The notes: generated by a model from the sequence alone, not told the origin. A DNA stretch of 64,000 nt from Sulfobacillus thermosulfidooxidans (GCF_001280565.1 NZ_LGRO01000001.1:2914001-2978000); one strand, 5' to 3'; counted from the first letter of the stretch, positions 1 through 9,173 are shown. Numbers and translations are program-made.

Positions 1-117
1 AGCGCCGTTTCCTGAGAGCTGTCTCAGTGCGTTGTTTTTCGGCTTCTGCAGGTAATTTCTGCCGCGCGTCCGCCTCGGACTACAGTTTTTCCATAGACAT
101 TTGACTGAAATACCCCC

Positions 118-718
118 GGGGAACGCGGCGGACTCCGCGGAGGCCTTGGATGACAAGATGCCGCAGAAAGGCGGTTCAGATGGGGCCCTCTTCACGGAGA
201 CCGAAGTCAAACCCCAAGTTCTCGTGGCCCCCCGACGGGGTGACGCCAGTCGCGACTACGAAGGCCATGCTGACGACACGGTCGCCGTCGCGCACTTTCA
301 GATGGGTACGGCCCCTCCCAAGGACGTTGTTTGAACTGAGTGAGGCACTCGTCGAGACCTTGGCACAGCGAGGACACCTGTGATTGGCTGATGCCCATCA
401 TGCCCAATAATTGCACCAACTGATCCCCTGTGCGTGTCCTGACGCACGTAGGTCTCTTGAATGATCCCGACGAGGGTTTTCCCCACTGCGCCGCCGGGAT
501 TCGAGAAATTCGGAATAGTCGGTCCCCTGCAGGAGCTTGGGAATGGCGAATCGAATCGTGCCGACGCGGGTATCCCACGTCCGGGAGCGATAGCCATTTC
601 GACGGTTGGTGCGGGTTTCGGTCCGCTCATGCGGACCGGCGCCCATGTGCAGCGTTCCAACGCCTCGCGCAGGAATCCGTATGGTCGGATAGACGCCTTG
701 CGTAATAGATCGAGTCAT
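118..718 (-). pseudogene. Decayed IS256-family (mutator-type) transposase
   Basis: Three minus-strand frames together spell the middle of an IS256-type transposase. One frame gives 'ERTETRTNRRNGYRSRTWD' followed by a 'RVGTIRFAIPKL' stretch. The next gives 'VGKTLVGIIQETYVR' and 'GISQSQVSSLCQGLDE'. The third gives 'LKVRDGDRVVSMAF' and 'VVATGVTPSGG'. At least two frameshifts separate these blocks, and the catalytic C-terminal half is missing or unrecognisable towards the window start. It is therefore a dead fragment. The family identity rests on the order and wording of these blocks; the outer limits are approximate. Confidence 0.8.
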
Positions 719-735
719 GGCACACTAGGGGTAGT

Positions 736-794
736 CATCCCATTCGGAATCTCCTTATAGATTTTCACCGATCTCTAGGAAACCGAATGGGATG
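736..794. repeat. 12-bp inverted repeat
   Basis: CATCCCATTCGG at 736-747 is repeated as its exact reverse complement CCGAATGGGATG at 783-794, with 35 nt between. It lies just upstream of the start of the IS256-type remnant, so it may be a leftover terminal or regulatory structure of that element. No gene fits the interval. Confidence 0.5.
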
Positions 795-841
795 CCGTAT
801 TGTCCAAACAAAATCTGGAAACGCAGGTGATTCAGTCCGCG

Positions 842-871
842 CCTGCCCCTCGGCTGCGCATTCGGGGCAGG
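842..871. terminator. GC-rich hairpin after the nitrate transporter gene
   Basis: CCTGCCCC (842-849) and GGGGCAGG (864-871) form a perfect 8-bp stem with a 14-nt loop, 36 nt beyond the stop of the minus-strand transporter gene. No clear U-tract follows, so a terminator role is only a suggestion. Confidence 0.35.
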
Positions 872-906
872 ATCCCCAAATTTACACCTTGTCAGTATGC
901 GGGATA

Positions 907-2145
907 TTACGATTCTAAATCGAGATCCAATGCCGTTTCGGATTTTAACACAGGTGATGCGTTTAGGGATGGCCGGTTGAGGTAGACCAACGCTCCAAGA
1001 CCCATCAGCGCTAAAATTGTGAGAATGATAAAACTGGTAGGGGCGTGATGCACACCACCGACCATCGCCATCACTGGTGGGATAATAAATCCTCCTAGTG
1101 CACCGAGTCCGCCAATAATCCCGGCGGCTCCGCCCACGGCATGGGGAATTCGGAAGGGAACAATTTTGAAAACAGCTCCGTTTTGAATTCCCATCCCTAC
1201 AGCAATAATCAGAATGCTTATCATGGCATCCGTTACGGTTCCACTTTGTGTAACAAATGCGGCACCAAATGCGATAGCCAATAACGAGCCTGCAATAACG
1301 AACATGGGAGAGATTCGATCAGCTAACCAACCTCCTACGATTCGGATTAGGGATGTCGTTAAAGTAAACAGTAAAGTAAATAGCCCTGCTTTGACTAATG
1401 GAACATGAAATGTGCCGACCCAGAAGGATGGTAACCAGGCGACGAGAGCTAGAAATCCACCAAAACTAATGAAATAAAGATATGTGAGAGGCCATGTGGC
1501 TGCTGTGCGCAATGCTGTTAAGAAAGGACTGGTGGTTTTGTTGGGCTTAAGCAATGCGACAGAGGGAGATTCACGCGCGTAAATCCCTATGCCGATAACC
1601 ATCAATAGCGCCCAAAGACTATAGGCAGGAATCAGTCCAATATGGGCAAAAGCAAACGGCAATAACAGGGCAAAAATGCCGGGGGCGAGATTACCGAGGC
1701 CAGCATATAATGCGAGAGCTGTTCCTTGGCGAGTGTGTGGTGCCGCTTGTGATACTTGGGCAATACCTACGGGAAATGTGGCAATGCCAGCGCCGACAAG
1801 AAATCCTAAAATTAATAATAACGGAAACAGACCGTTCATATGATGTGGATAGTGTGTGGCCATGACCCAAACAATACCTAATAGTCCGAGAACTGCCGCT
1901 GTCAGCAATGTTAAGAAGGGGATTTTAAAGCCGCGACGATCAGCCCATGCTCCAAAAGGTAAACGAAGGAGAGAACCCGATAAATTCGCAACAGCCGCCA
2001 AAAGCCCCGCGTCTAATGGGGTGAGATGCATGAGGTGAACGAACTTCGGAACAAGAGGGCCATAGATGGATAACCCGGCAAATCCTATGAAAAATCCTAA
2101 AGTCGGCCACGCTAACGTTTTGGCAAATGAATTTTGGTTCACCAT
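907..2145 (-). CDS. narK: Nitrate/nitrite transporter (NNP family, MFS)
   Basis: A 412-residue, 12-helix major facilitator protein that probably imports nitrate (or exchanges nitrite) at the cytoplasmic membrane. The MFS motif 'RLPFGAWADRRG' is at residues 61-72. Two glycine-rich NNP-type signatures occur, 'AGLGNLAPG' (148-156) and 'GGLGALGGF' (346-354), together with 'GIQNGAVFKIVP' (320-331), a stretch typical of NarK-type proteins. It is the last gene of a minus-strand run of nitrate reductase, precorrin-2 dehydrogenase and transporter, which supports nitrate uptake for assimilation. The start ATG at 2145 has a GGAGGA ribosome site. Substrate direction (nitrate in or nitrite out) cannot be told from sequence alone. 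Confidence 0.85.
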   Translation of the reverse strand: MVNQNSFAKTLAWPTLGFFIGFAGLSIYGPLVPKFVHLMHLTPLDAGLLAAVANLSGSLLRLPFGAWADRRGFKIPFLTLLTAAVLGLLGIVWVMATHYPHHMNGLFPLLLILGFLVGAGIATFPVGIAQVSQAAPHTRQGTALALYAGLGNLAPGIFALLLPFAFAHIGLIPAYSLWALLMVIGIGIYARESPSVALLKPNKTTSPFLTALRTAATWPLTYLYFISFGGFLALVAWLPSFWVGTFHVPLVKAGLFTLLFTLTTSLIRIVGGWLADRISPMFVIAGSLLAIAFGAAFVTQSGTVTDAMISILIIAVGMGIQNGAVFKIVPFRIPHAVGGAAGIIGGLGALGGFIIPPVMAMVGGVHHAPTSFIILTILALMGLGALVYLNRPSLNASPVLKSETALDLDLES

Positions 2146-2261
2146 GAACCGTCCTCCTCAAAATTAGAAAAGTCAGGATACTCTTCGTTTTCCACACGAA
2201 CAGATTGAGGTTTTATCTCTAAAGATTGTCGGACCTAGCGAAGTATTACGAACTAGTGAAG

Positions 2262-2840
2262 TTATATGGAAATATTTTTAGAGGGGGTTTGCGCAATGAT
2301 TTCCGATAACTCCTGTGCTCGGTGTTTTATTGCTGAGATCGGATAGCCTGCCCTGCGTAGTTGAGAAATTTCCTGAATGAACTCTGCCCATTCAGGTCCA
2401 ATCATATCTTCTAGCTGTTGCCGTAAGGCTTGTGCCAAGGCAGGAGCCTTACCGGATGTTGAAATGCCGATGACTAAGTCTTGCCGACGAAAGTGGCTTG
2501 TTGAGTAAAAATCACACATCGTGGGTCGGTCAACGACGTTGACTAAGTTGCGATATTGTTTAGCCCATTGCCATGCCTGTTCTGCTTCTGTGGGGTCAGG
2601 TGTGGCGATAAAAACAATCTGGAAAGACTGAAAATCGGAGTGCGTAACTTGTCGAGGAATCCATGTAATTTTTCCGATTTTTGCCCATTGTTCGATAGGC
2701 AGGGTGACTATCGGGCTTATGACGGTGATGTTGGCATCCGAAGCCAGAAGAACGTTGATTTTCCATTCAGCTTGTTGTTCTCCACCGACGATAAGAACAG
2801 GGAGTCGATTCATCTCCAACATGATTGGAAATAAAGCCAT
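2262..2840 (-). CDS. Precorrin-2 dehydrogenase / sirohydrochlorin ferrochelatase-like (CysG N-terminal type)
   Basis: A 192-residue protein that matches the NAD-binding half of CysG or Met8/SirC, which oxidises precorrin-2 on the way to sirohaem, the cofactor of nitrite and sulfite reductases. The N-terminus has 'VLIVGGEQQAEWK', a Rossmann-type loop in which the last Gly of the usual GGG is replaced by Glu. The conserved catalytic-Asp region is 'NVVDRP', and the C-terminal part has 'ISTSGKAPALAQALR'. It lies 18 nt after the nitrate reductase gene and is evidently co-transcribed, so its likely task is to supply sirohaem to a nitrite reductase. That reductase is not encoded in this window. Confidence 0.85.
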   Translation of the reverse strand: MALFPIMLEMNRLPVLIVGGEQQAEWKINVLLASDANITVISPIVTLPIEQWAKIGKITWIPRQVTHSDFQSFQIVFIATPDPTEAEQAWQWAKQYRNLVNVVDRPTMCDFYSTSHFRRQDLVIGISTSGKAPALAQALRQQLEDMIGPEWAEFIQEISQLRRAGYPISAIKHRAQELSEIIAQTPSKNISI

Positions 2841-2858
2841 GTCACCACCTCCTAAGGC

Positions 2859-4994
2859 TTAAAGAGTGATTTCAAGATCGACGTCTTCAATGATTGTGGA
2901 CGCTTCTTCACTGAGGGATTGTAAGGGGCTTAGTGATACAACCGTGTGCTTGAATTCCGGCATGCCGGATAAGCTTAAAGGGCCGAGAGGAATGAGATGA
3001 TTGACAGCCGTGTCCAACTCGTTATGCATACTGACAAATACCGTGTCTTGGCGTATGTCTTGCGTAATGTGGGCAGTCAATGTCAGACTTGTGCCATGGG
3101 AGTTCGTGACTCTCACGGGTGAACCGTCAGAAATCGCTAGTTGTTGAGCTGTTTTTGGATGTATGGATAGGGTGTTAGGGGGAATCTTTTTGAGAGCTGG
3201 CATGAATCGAGTTTGCGCGCCGCTATTATAGTGAGCGCCTAAACGGCCTGTAATCAGATGAAACGGATATTCAGAATTTGTCAGTTCCGTGGCGGGGCCA
3301 GGCACGAGTGTACTGAATCGTGCTTTCCCATCCGGAAATGCAAAAGCGGTTTCATAAAGACGCGGGGTTCCCAAAGGAGCATCCTTGGTTAATGGCCAAT
3401 GGGCAATTTGGCCAGCCATAATCCTTTCCCAAGATGTCCCGGAGTAATCTGAAGGGGCACCTTGTGTCGCTTTTTGCATTTCTTCGAAAATCTCTTGCGT
3501 CGTTTGGTAGGGAAAATATTCCGCACAGCCTAGTCGCTTGGCCAGTTCTTGAAATGCTTGCCAATCTTGCCATGAATTTAGTGGCTGGAGATGAGAAGAA
3601 AGGGGGAATACTGGAACAATCCGCGCTTCGACATTGGTAATCGTGCCTTCAGCAACGCCAAACCCTCCAGCAGGAACGACAACGTCTGCTTCTTGTGCGG
3701 TTTCGGTAAGAATGGGATCGATGACGACTAAAAACTCAAGATTTTTCATGGCTCGATGGACTTCAGAAGTATCGGGCGCCGATAGTAGCGGATTGGCTCC
3801 AACAACCATAAGAGCTTTAATGTCCCCTCGATTGATCGCAGGAAAAAATTCGCTGGCAGTGAAGCGTCCAGCAGGAGGGATTGATTGTGGATCAACGCCC
3901 CATACACGGGCAACGGCTTGTCTATGACTTGGATCGGTTATGGGGCGGGAACCTGGGAGTTGGTCAGATTTCTGGCCGAGTTCTCGTCCACCTTGTCCAT
4001 TCGCCTGTCCCGTTAACATGACCGCGCCCGTCCCGGGACGGCCAATTTGCCCTGTGACCAAAACAACATTCAAAAATGCTGATACCGCTTCGACTCCGTG
4101 CTGATACTGTTCCATTCCACGACCATGAAGCAACATCGATCGGGAAGATGCGGCAAAGACACGCGAAATGGTTTCAATGATTTTTGGGGAAATTCCGGTT
4201 AGTAAAGAGACCACATGGGGCGAATAATGCCGAGCTTGCTGGGCCATTTCTTCAAATCCTCGTGTGCGATTGGCGACGAAATCATGGTTGACTAAGTTTT
4301 GTTGAATGATGCTATGCATCATCGCCCACGCAAGAAATCCGTCGGTTCCGGGACGGATGGCCAGATGATAATCGGCTGATTTGGCTAATCGTGTGCGCCG
4401 TGGATCAATGACAATAATGGTTGCACCACGGGTTTTGGCGTGTTGAATCGCACGCATAGCCATAGGGTGAGCGTCACTGAGATTACTGCCCACGATCAAA
4501 AGAGTTTCTGTTTGACGAATATCTTCAAAAGTACCGGTGGGACGATCGAGGCCTAACATGGTAATGTAGGCTTTTGCTGCTGATGACATGCAAAATCTTC
4601 CATTATAATCGATTTCGCGAGTGCCCAGGGCCAAACGGGCAAATTTTCCTAAGAGGTAAGCTGTCTCATTGGTCAGGGCTCCACTACCGTAAACAGCTAT
4701 GCTGTCCGGTCCCCAATTTTTTTTGATAGATTGCAGACGTTCCGCTATGGCGTCGAGGGCCGTCGTCCAACTGGTCGGCGTAAGGGGATGTTTACGATGG
4801 GGACGAAGCAGTGGGGCCTCGATTCGCTGGGGATGGTTGAGAACCTCGAGGCTAGCCAATCCCTTTCGGCAAAGATGTCCTTCGCTAATAGGATCATGGG
4901 GATTACCCACAATGCGCTGTCCCTTGGGGCTTTGCTTAATGGTTACCCCGCATTGCAGGGCGCAAAACGGGCAGGGGGTATAAACGGTAGACAT
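2859..4994 (-). CDS. nasC: Assimilatory nitrate reductase, catalytic subunit
   Basis: A 711-residue cytoplasmic molybdopterin oxidoreductase that reduces nitrate to nitrite; the length is close to Bacillus NasC. The N-terminal [4Fe-4S] ligands are C8, C11, C15 and C42, followed by the conserved Lys44 in 'LCRKG'. The Mo ligand is probably C135 in 'NGRFCMSSAA', as in Nas/Nap enzymes rather than Nar, which uses Asp. The C-terminal molybdopterin-binding domain includes 'HLITGRLGAHYNSGAQTR'. There is no C-terminal 2Fe-2S extension, so a separate electron donor is needed. No Tat signal is present. It is first in the operon with the sirohaem enzyme and the transporter, and is divergent from the globin gene. 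Confidence 0.9.
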   Translation of the reverse strand: MSTVYTPCPFCALQCGVTIKQSPKGQRIVGNPHDPISEGHLCRKGLASLEVLNHPQRIEAPLLRPHRKHPLTPTSWTTALDAIAERLQSIKKNWGPDSIAVYGSGALTNETAYLLGKFARLALGTREIDYNGRFCMSSAAKAYITMLGLDRPTGTFEDIRQTETLLIVGSNLSDAHPMAMRAIQHAKTRGATIIVIDPRRTRLAKSADYHLAIRPGTDGFLAWAMMHSIIQQNLVNHDFVANRTRGFEEMAQQARHYSPHVVSLLTGISPKIIETISRVFAASSRSMLLHGRGMEQYQHGVEAVSAFLNVVLVTGQIGRPGTGAVMLTGQANGQGGRELGQKSDQLPGSRPITDPSHRQAVARVWGVDPQSIPPAGRFTASEFFPAINRGDIKALMVVGANPLLSAPDTSEVHRAMKNLEFLVVIDPILTETAQEADVVVPAGGFGVAEGTITNVEARIVPVFPLSSHLQPLNSWQDWQAFQELAKRLGCAEYFPYQTTQEIFEEMQKATQGAPSDYSGTSWERIMAGQIAHWPLTKDAPLGTPRLYETAFAFPDGKARFSTLVPGPATELTNSEYPFHLITGRLGAHYNSGAQTRFMPALKKIPPNTLSIHPKTAQQLAISDGSPVRVTNSHGTSLTLTAHITQDIRQDTVFVSMHNELDTAVNHLIPLGPLSLSGMPEFKHTVVSLSPLQSLSEEASTIIEDVDLEITL

Positions 4995-5100
4995 AATCTC
5001 CTCCCTCTAAATGATTCATATACACGGTTAGAGCGCTTGGTGTGTTCTTATGCAATGGGGGTGTAAGATATGGGCGTATAATATCACAGAAATTTAGCAA

Positions 5101-5335
5101 TGTCTAACATAAATTCAATAAAATTATGTCAGAGTAAATTTTATTGTGTTAGCTATTTAACGAAGGGAAGTATATTTTTCAATCTAAGATGTTTAATTAA
5201 ATACAACGAAATGAAGGCAATTAGAAAATTGTGATGTCTGACAAATATATAACATAATCCATATTATTTCTGACAAGTTCTTGAAAAAATATTTCCTATG
5301 TCAGTATAATTATCCCAATTTACTTTTTATTAAGG
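5101..5335. promoter_or_regulatory. Divergent nitrate reductase / globin control region with repeated TGTC-GACA motifs
   Basis: The 351-bp AT-rich gap between the two genes carries several related sites. These are TGTCTAACA (5101), TGTCAG (5127), a perfect TGTC-T-GACA palindrome (5235-5243), TCTGACA (5269) and ATGTCAG (5298). A clear promoter towards the globin gene is TTGAAA (5281-5286), N18, TATAAT (5305-5310), and the last TGTCAG abuts its -10 box. AAGGAGG (5332) serves the globin ATG. The layout suggests a dimeric regulator controlling both directions. Its identity (NO- or nitrogen-responsive) is unknown. Confidence 0.6.
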
Positions 5336-5345
5336 AGGAATTGCC

Positions 5346-5711
5346 ATGAATCGCGAAGGTACACCAACACTCTATGAAAAATATGGTGTGGCTGTAGACG
5401 GGGTAGTTTCTCTTTTTTATCAAAAGGTTCTTGATGACGAAGATTTACAACCCTTTTTCCTAGGCGTAAACATGGAGCGTCAGAAAAAGCACATGTCCGC
5501 GTTTATTACCTACGCCTTAGGAGGACCGAATAACTATAACGGTAAAAATATGGAAGTGGCGCACCGAAAATTGAAAATAAATAATCACCACTTTCACGCA
5601 GTGAGCATGCATTTGTCCGACTCGTTAGAACAATTTGGTGTGGAAGACAGCGATAGAATGATTATATTGTCAACAATCGACCAATTGCGCGAAGCTATTG
5701 TAACCGCGTAA
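5346..5711 (+). CDS. glbN: Truncated haemoglobin, group I-like
   Basis: A 121-residue cytoplasmic globin of the short 2-over-2 type. The B10 tyrosine is Y25 in 'LFYQKV', and the probable proximal haem ligand is H73 in 'VAHRKLKI'. 'FITYALGGP' and 'HHFHAV' also match the family. Proteins of this type bind O2 and NO and often detoxify NO produced when nitrite accumulates. It stands divergent from nitrate reductase and 77 nt before cyanase, which fits protection during nitrate or cyanate use. A strong AAGGAGG precedes the ATG. Confidence 0.85.
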   Translation: MNREGTPTLYEKYGVAVDGVVSLFYQKVLDDEDLQPFFLGVNMERQKKHMSAFITYALGGPNNYNGKNMEVAHRKLKINNHHFHAVSMHLSDSLEQFGVEDSDRMIILSTIDQLREAIVTA

Positions 5712-5788
5712 CCGTCTGTCCGATTCCGTCTTTTGTTGTTGAGACACCTTAAAACCACTCAGGGAACAAGTAGGAAAGGTAAGGGCCT

Positions 5789-6229
5789 ATGGATCGGAAT
5801 ATGGTAACCCAAAAAATTTTGGATGCGAAATGCCGCTTAAAACTCACTTGGGCTGACATAGCTCATGCCCTCGGACGTTCAGAGGTGTGGACAACGGCTG
5901 CGTGTCTCGGACAAGCGACATGTTCTGACGATGAAGTAATACGATTAGCGGGTATTTTAGACATCCCACCAGAAGATTTACGTGCCATGACTATCGTGCC
6001 CCACAGAGGAAATGTTCCCACGATTCCTCAAGATCCGACTATTTACCGTTTTTATGAAATTTTGTTAGTCTATGGCGACACCATCAAAGAGCTCATTCAT
6101 GAAAAATTTGGGGACGGCATCATGAGTGCGATTGATTTCACGATGGATATTGACCGGAAGCCCGATCCAGCAGGAGATCGTGTCGTGTTAACGATGAACG
6201 GTAAATTTTTGCCGTATAAAAAATGGTAA
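5789..6229 (+). CDS. cynS: Cyanase (cyanate hydratase)
   Basis: A 146-residue enzyme that converts cyanate and bicarbonate to ammonia and CO2. The three catalytic residues known from the E. coli enzyme are present: Arg and Glu in 'YRFYE' (R87, E90) and Ser in 'GIMSAIDF' (S113). The N-terminal helical part and the C-terminal 'LTMNGKFLPYKKW' dimerisation tail are complete, so the gene is intact. It follows the globin gene on the same strand in a nitrogen-acquisition setting and would yield ammonia from cyanate. The ATG at 5789 is preceded by a weak AAAGGTAAGGG ribosome site. Confidence 0.95.
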   Translation: MDRNMVTQKILDAKCRLKLTWADIAHALGRSEVWTTAACLGQATCSDDEVIRLAGILDIPPEDLRAMTIVPHRGNVPTIPQDPTIYRFYEILLVYGDTIKELIHEKFGDGIMSAIDFTMDIDRKPDPAGDRVVLTMNGKFLPYKKW

Positions 6230-6551
6230 TGTGATTTCAGTGCTCTCATCAAGACAATCAATAACACGACCCGAATCGTCTCAGTTCATTCCCGTCTATA
6301 TTCCGGCAGTCTGATTAAAATACGTTTTTGTCCTTAATACACCCGGTTGCGGTCCTCTGTAACGAATCCACAGACAGGATCGTTACACCCTCGCTGATAT
6401 AACACCGATCGCGATGATTGTTGTTATTTATTACAGAGTTTCACGAACGATATTACAAAATGTTATCGATTATGATAAAAAAATAACATTAACGGTGAAA
6501 GAAAAACGAATAAGACAGTGATGTTTAGCAAAACACGAAAGAGGGAGATCT
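6230..6551. other. Intergenic region before the APC permease
   Basis: No convincing gene. The distal part is AT-rich and contains an inverted repeat, AATGTTAT (6459-6466) and ATAACATT (6483-6490), which could be an operator for the downstream permease. A GAGGGAG ribosome site lies at 6541-6547. Confidence 0.4.
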
Positions 6552-7937
6552 ATGAAGTCATTGTCTTCGACATTGAAATCGAATTATCTCGGTTATTTTG
6601 AGGTGGCGGCTCTGTCCTTGGCGATGATTGCTCCCACCATGGCGATTTCCTTTAACACGCCGTATGCCGCCCAAGCTGATGGCGCAGCGGTGCCTCTCGC
6701 CTTTCTCGCTGCTTTTGTCGGTATTGGCTTAGTGGCGGTGTCGTTTTTCGAATTTTCAAAAGTGCGGCCTCATGCTGGCTCTCTATATGCGTATAATTCT
6801 TTAGGTCTGGGATTAAAGGCCGGATTTTTGTCGGGATGGCTTCTTTTAGGAACCTATGTGACGTTTACTGCAAGCACGGCGGCGATGTTTGGCTATATTG
6901 CTCAAGTTCTCTTACAAAATTTTGGCCTGAAGCCGCCATGGTATTTAATGACTTTGGGTGCTCTTGGTTTATCAACTTATCTTGCCTATAAAGATATTCG
7001 CTTATCGGCACGGTTTGCCTTGATCATGGAAGGCCTTTCGGTACTTATTATTACGGCTTTATCCCTTGTCATTGTGGTGCACGGGGGTGCTGGGGGCAAT
7101 TCCTTTAAACCATTCGAGCCGAATTTGAAAGGATGGTCAGGTGTCGGCTTCGCAACCGTTTTTGGTCTTTTGTCATTCGCCGGTTTTGAAGGCGGGGCGA
7201 CACTTGGCGAAGAGGCTAAAAACTCGCGCAAATTGGTGCCGTGGGCACTCTTTGGAACTGTTATCGTAGCTGGAACATTTTTTACGTTCGGCAGCTATGC
7301 GCAGACCATTGGATTCGGACTTAATCATATTAAAGCCTTTCAAACGTCAGGAGCGCCGCTTAATGATCTTGCCCATCGGTATTTAGGAGATGTGGCGGCC
7401 ATTGCGGTCGATGTGGGGACGACCATTTCAGCATTTGCGTGTGTGCTGGGGTCCCTAAATGCCTCGGGGCGTGTGTTGTTTGCTCTGACACGGGACGGCA
7501 CAGTAGGAACATCTTTTAGCGTAACGCATCCAGTGCACCGAACCCCTTATAAAGCGATTTTTCTTGTCAGTGCTGTCTCTTTTGTGATTATCACGGCGAT
7601 GTATAATGTGGGTCCGAGCAATATCTATGGAGAAGTCGCAACGTTAGGCACATTAATGTTGTTAGTGGGATATGTTTTGATCAATATTTCGGCCATCCGC
7701 TATTTCCGTACCCACTTTAGTTGGATTCGTCACCGGATTATTCCGGTGCTCGGGGCCTTGGCGATGTTCTGGCCCATTTACAGTTCACTCTATCCGGTTC
7801 CAGCCTATCCCTATAATATTTTGCCCTATATCGCCTTAGTCTGGGGTGTGCTGGGCTATGGGATTGTCCATCTTAAGCTCAAAAAAGATCCCGCTCATGC
7901 TGAACGCATGTTGCAATTGGAAGAAGAAGCAGGCTGA
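6552..7937 (+). CDS. APC-superfamily amino acid permease
   Basis: A 461-residue membrane protein with about 12 helices. It starts with the family-typical 'LSLAMIAPTMAISFN' followed by 'AFVGIGLVAVSFFEF' and a 'HAGSLYAYNS' segment, as in amino acid/polyamine/organocation transporters. 'SFAGFEGGATLGEEAKNS' in the middle matches the conserved APC helix 6 region. It probably moves an amino acid or amine across the cytoplasmic membrane by proton symport or exchange. It is monocistronic, with a strong terminator 24 nt after the stop. A link with the glutamate decarboxylase at 18 kb (as a glutamate/GABA exchanger) is conceivable, but nothing in the sequence demonstrates it. Confidence 0.8.
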   Translation: MKSLSSTLKSNYLGYFEVAALSLAMIAPTMAISFNTPYAAQADGAAVPLAFLAAFVGIGLVAVSFFEFSKVRPHAGSLYAYNSLGLGLKAGFLSGWLLLGTYVTFTASTAAMFGYIAQVLLQNFGLKPPWYLMTLGALGLSTYLAYKDIRLSARFALIMEGLSVLIITALSLVIVVHGGAGGNSFKPFEPNLKGWSGVGFATVFGLLSFAGFEGGATLGEEAKNSRKLVPWALFGTVIVAGTFFTFGSYAQTIGFGLNHIKAFQTSGAPLNDLAHRYLGDVAAIAVDVGTTISAFACVLGSLNASGRVLFALTRDGTVGTSFSVTHPVHRTPYKAIFLVSAVSFVIITAMYNVGPSNIYGEVATLGTLMLLVGYVLINISAIRYFRTHFSWIRHRIIPVLGALAMFWPIYSSLYPVPAYPYNILPYIALVWGVLGYGIVHLKLKKDPAHAERMLQLEEEAG

Positions 7938-7960
7938 TGGAATACCGATAGACGTCTCAA

Positions 7961-8000
7961 CAAAGCCTCTCACCATGATTCCGTGAGAGGCTTTGTTGTT
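7961..8000 (+). terminator. Rho-independent terminator of the APC permease gene
   Basis: ACAAAGCCTCTCAC (7961-7974) pairs perfectly with GTGAGAGGCTTTGT (7984-7997): 14 bp with a 9-nt loop, followed by a short T-rich stretch. Confidence 0.85.
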
Positions 8001-8243
8001 GGCTGCGAGGAAGGGGCTAAATATTGATTGAGCGGAAGTTGTGACAAGACTCCGACAATATGGTTAACTAGATATATTAGAGAACCTTCACGCCTATCGT
8101 GCTGGTCGTCAGTGTAATTGAGAAGCCATACGGGGCCGCAAAATGGGAGATTTTCGATTTCTATGTCAGCTAGCTTACACGAACATAGATTGAAGTAGAT
8201 GAAGGATATGTCCAGTACTGGTTAAAGCGGAAAGGACCATCAT
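8001..8243. other. Leader region before the hydroxyacid dehydrogenase
   Basis: With the preceding terminator this makes a 306-bp gene-free gap. A half CRP-like site TTGTGA occurs at about 8039, but its second arm is not conserved. An AAAGGA ribosome site precedes the ATG at 8244. Nothing else is recognisable. Confidence 0.3.
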
Positions 8244-9173
8244 ATGATTTATGGGATGATCGGACTGGGTGCGATGGGACGAGCTATGGCAACCCGTTTA
8301 GTTGAAGCCGGATACAATCTGGTCGTGTATAATCGTACGCTGCCCAAAGCAGAAAAATTTGCTCAGCAGTATCCCTCGCAGGTGCAAGTGGCCTCATCTC
8401 CCCGTGAACTCGCCGAAAAGAGCCAGTGGATATTCTCGGTCGTCACCGATGATCTGGCGGTCGAACAGATTGCCGGGATGCAGCATGATGCTCACGGTCT
8501 TTTGTCAGCTCTGGGTCCTCAGCATATTTGGGTTGATTCGAGCACGATTAGTCCTCACTTAAGCCGCACAATGTCGGACATGGTGGCCCAAAGGGGTGCA
8601 GTGCGGCTAGAGGCACCGGTGGCTGGCAGTGTGGATGCGGCCAGGGCTGGAACGTTGCTCATGTTTATCGGAGGATCCCAAGATGTTCTGGAACAGGTTA
8701 GACCCGCATTAGAGCATTTAGCTGCACGCATTGAGTGGGTTGGTGAGGTGGGGCAAGCTTTAGCGTTAAAACTCGGAATGAATTTGAACCTGGCTCTTCA
8801 AATAGAAGGGTTTGTGGAGGGAATGATGATTGCGGAAAGTGCGGGACTTCCTCGTGAAAAAGTCATGCACTTCATGCTCAATTCGGTTATTGCCTCTCCG
8901 GCATTGAAATACCGAGTACCATTGGCTCAGAATCCGCCTGATGAACCGTGGTTTACGATCAAACTGATGTTGAAAGACTTGAATCTCGCATTAGAACTAG
9001 CCAATCAGCATGCGACGGCTATACCTTTAACCAGTATGACCGCCGATCTCCTGAGACTGGCCGTGCGTCACCGCGTAGGAGATGAAGATTTAGCCGAACT
9101 GATCAATTATATGTCAGCCCTTGTCGGCTCACCGGAAGGACATATGGCGCGAAAAGACGGGAATGACAAGTGA
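8244..9173 (+). CDS. NAD(P)-dependent 3-hydroxyisobutyrate / beta-hydroxyacid dehydrogenase family
   Basis: A 309-residue cytoplasmic oxidoreductase. The Rossmann loop 'GLGAMG' is at residues 7-12. The substrate-binding block 'EAPVAGSVDAARAGTL' (123-138) follows. The probable catalytic Lys is K176, with N180, in 'GQALALKLGMN', and the all-alpha C-terminal domain is complete. Members oxidise 3-hydroxyisobutyrate, tartronate semialdehyde or gamma-hydroxybutyrate, or act as imine reductases; the exact substrate is not recognisable. It sits 242 nt upstream of an enoyl-CoA isomerase, so a carboxylic-acid degradation role is plausible. Confidence 0.85.
   Translation: MIYGMIGLGAMGRAMATRLVEAGYNLVVYNRTLPKAEKFAQQYPSQVQVASSPRELAEKSQWIFSVVTDDLAVEQIAGMQHDAHGLLSALGPQHIWVDSSTISPHLSRTMSDMVAQRGAVRLEAPVAGSVDAARAGTLLMFIGGSQDVLEQVRPALEHLAARIEWVGEVGQALALKLGMNLNLALQIEGFVEGMMIAESAGLPREKVMHFMLNSVIASPALKYRVPLAQNPPDEPWFTIKLMLKDLNLALELANQHATAIPLTSMTADLLRLAVRHRVGDEDLAELINYMSALVGSPEGHMARKDGNDK

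Noticed and set aside
800-985. Plus-strand 61-residue frame at the 3' end of the nitrate transporter gene
   Set aside because: It overlaps the end of the transporter gene antisense and contains the hairpin; no support.
8039-8054. CRP-type box before the hydroxyacid dehydrogenase
   Set aside because: Only the TTGTGA half is present; the second arm (TCCGAC) does not fit.
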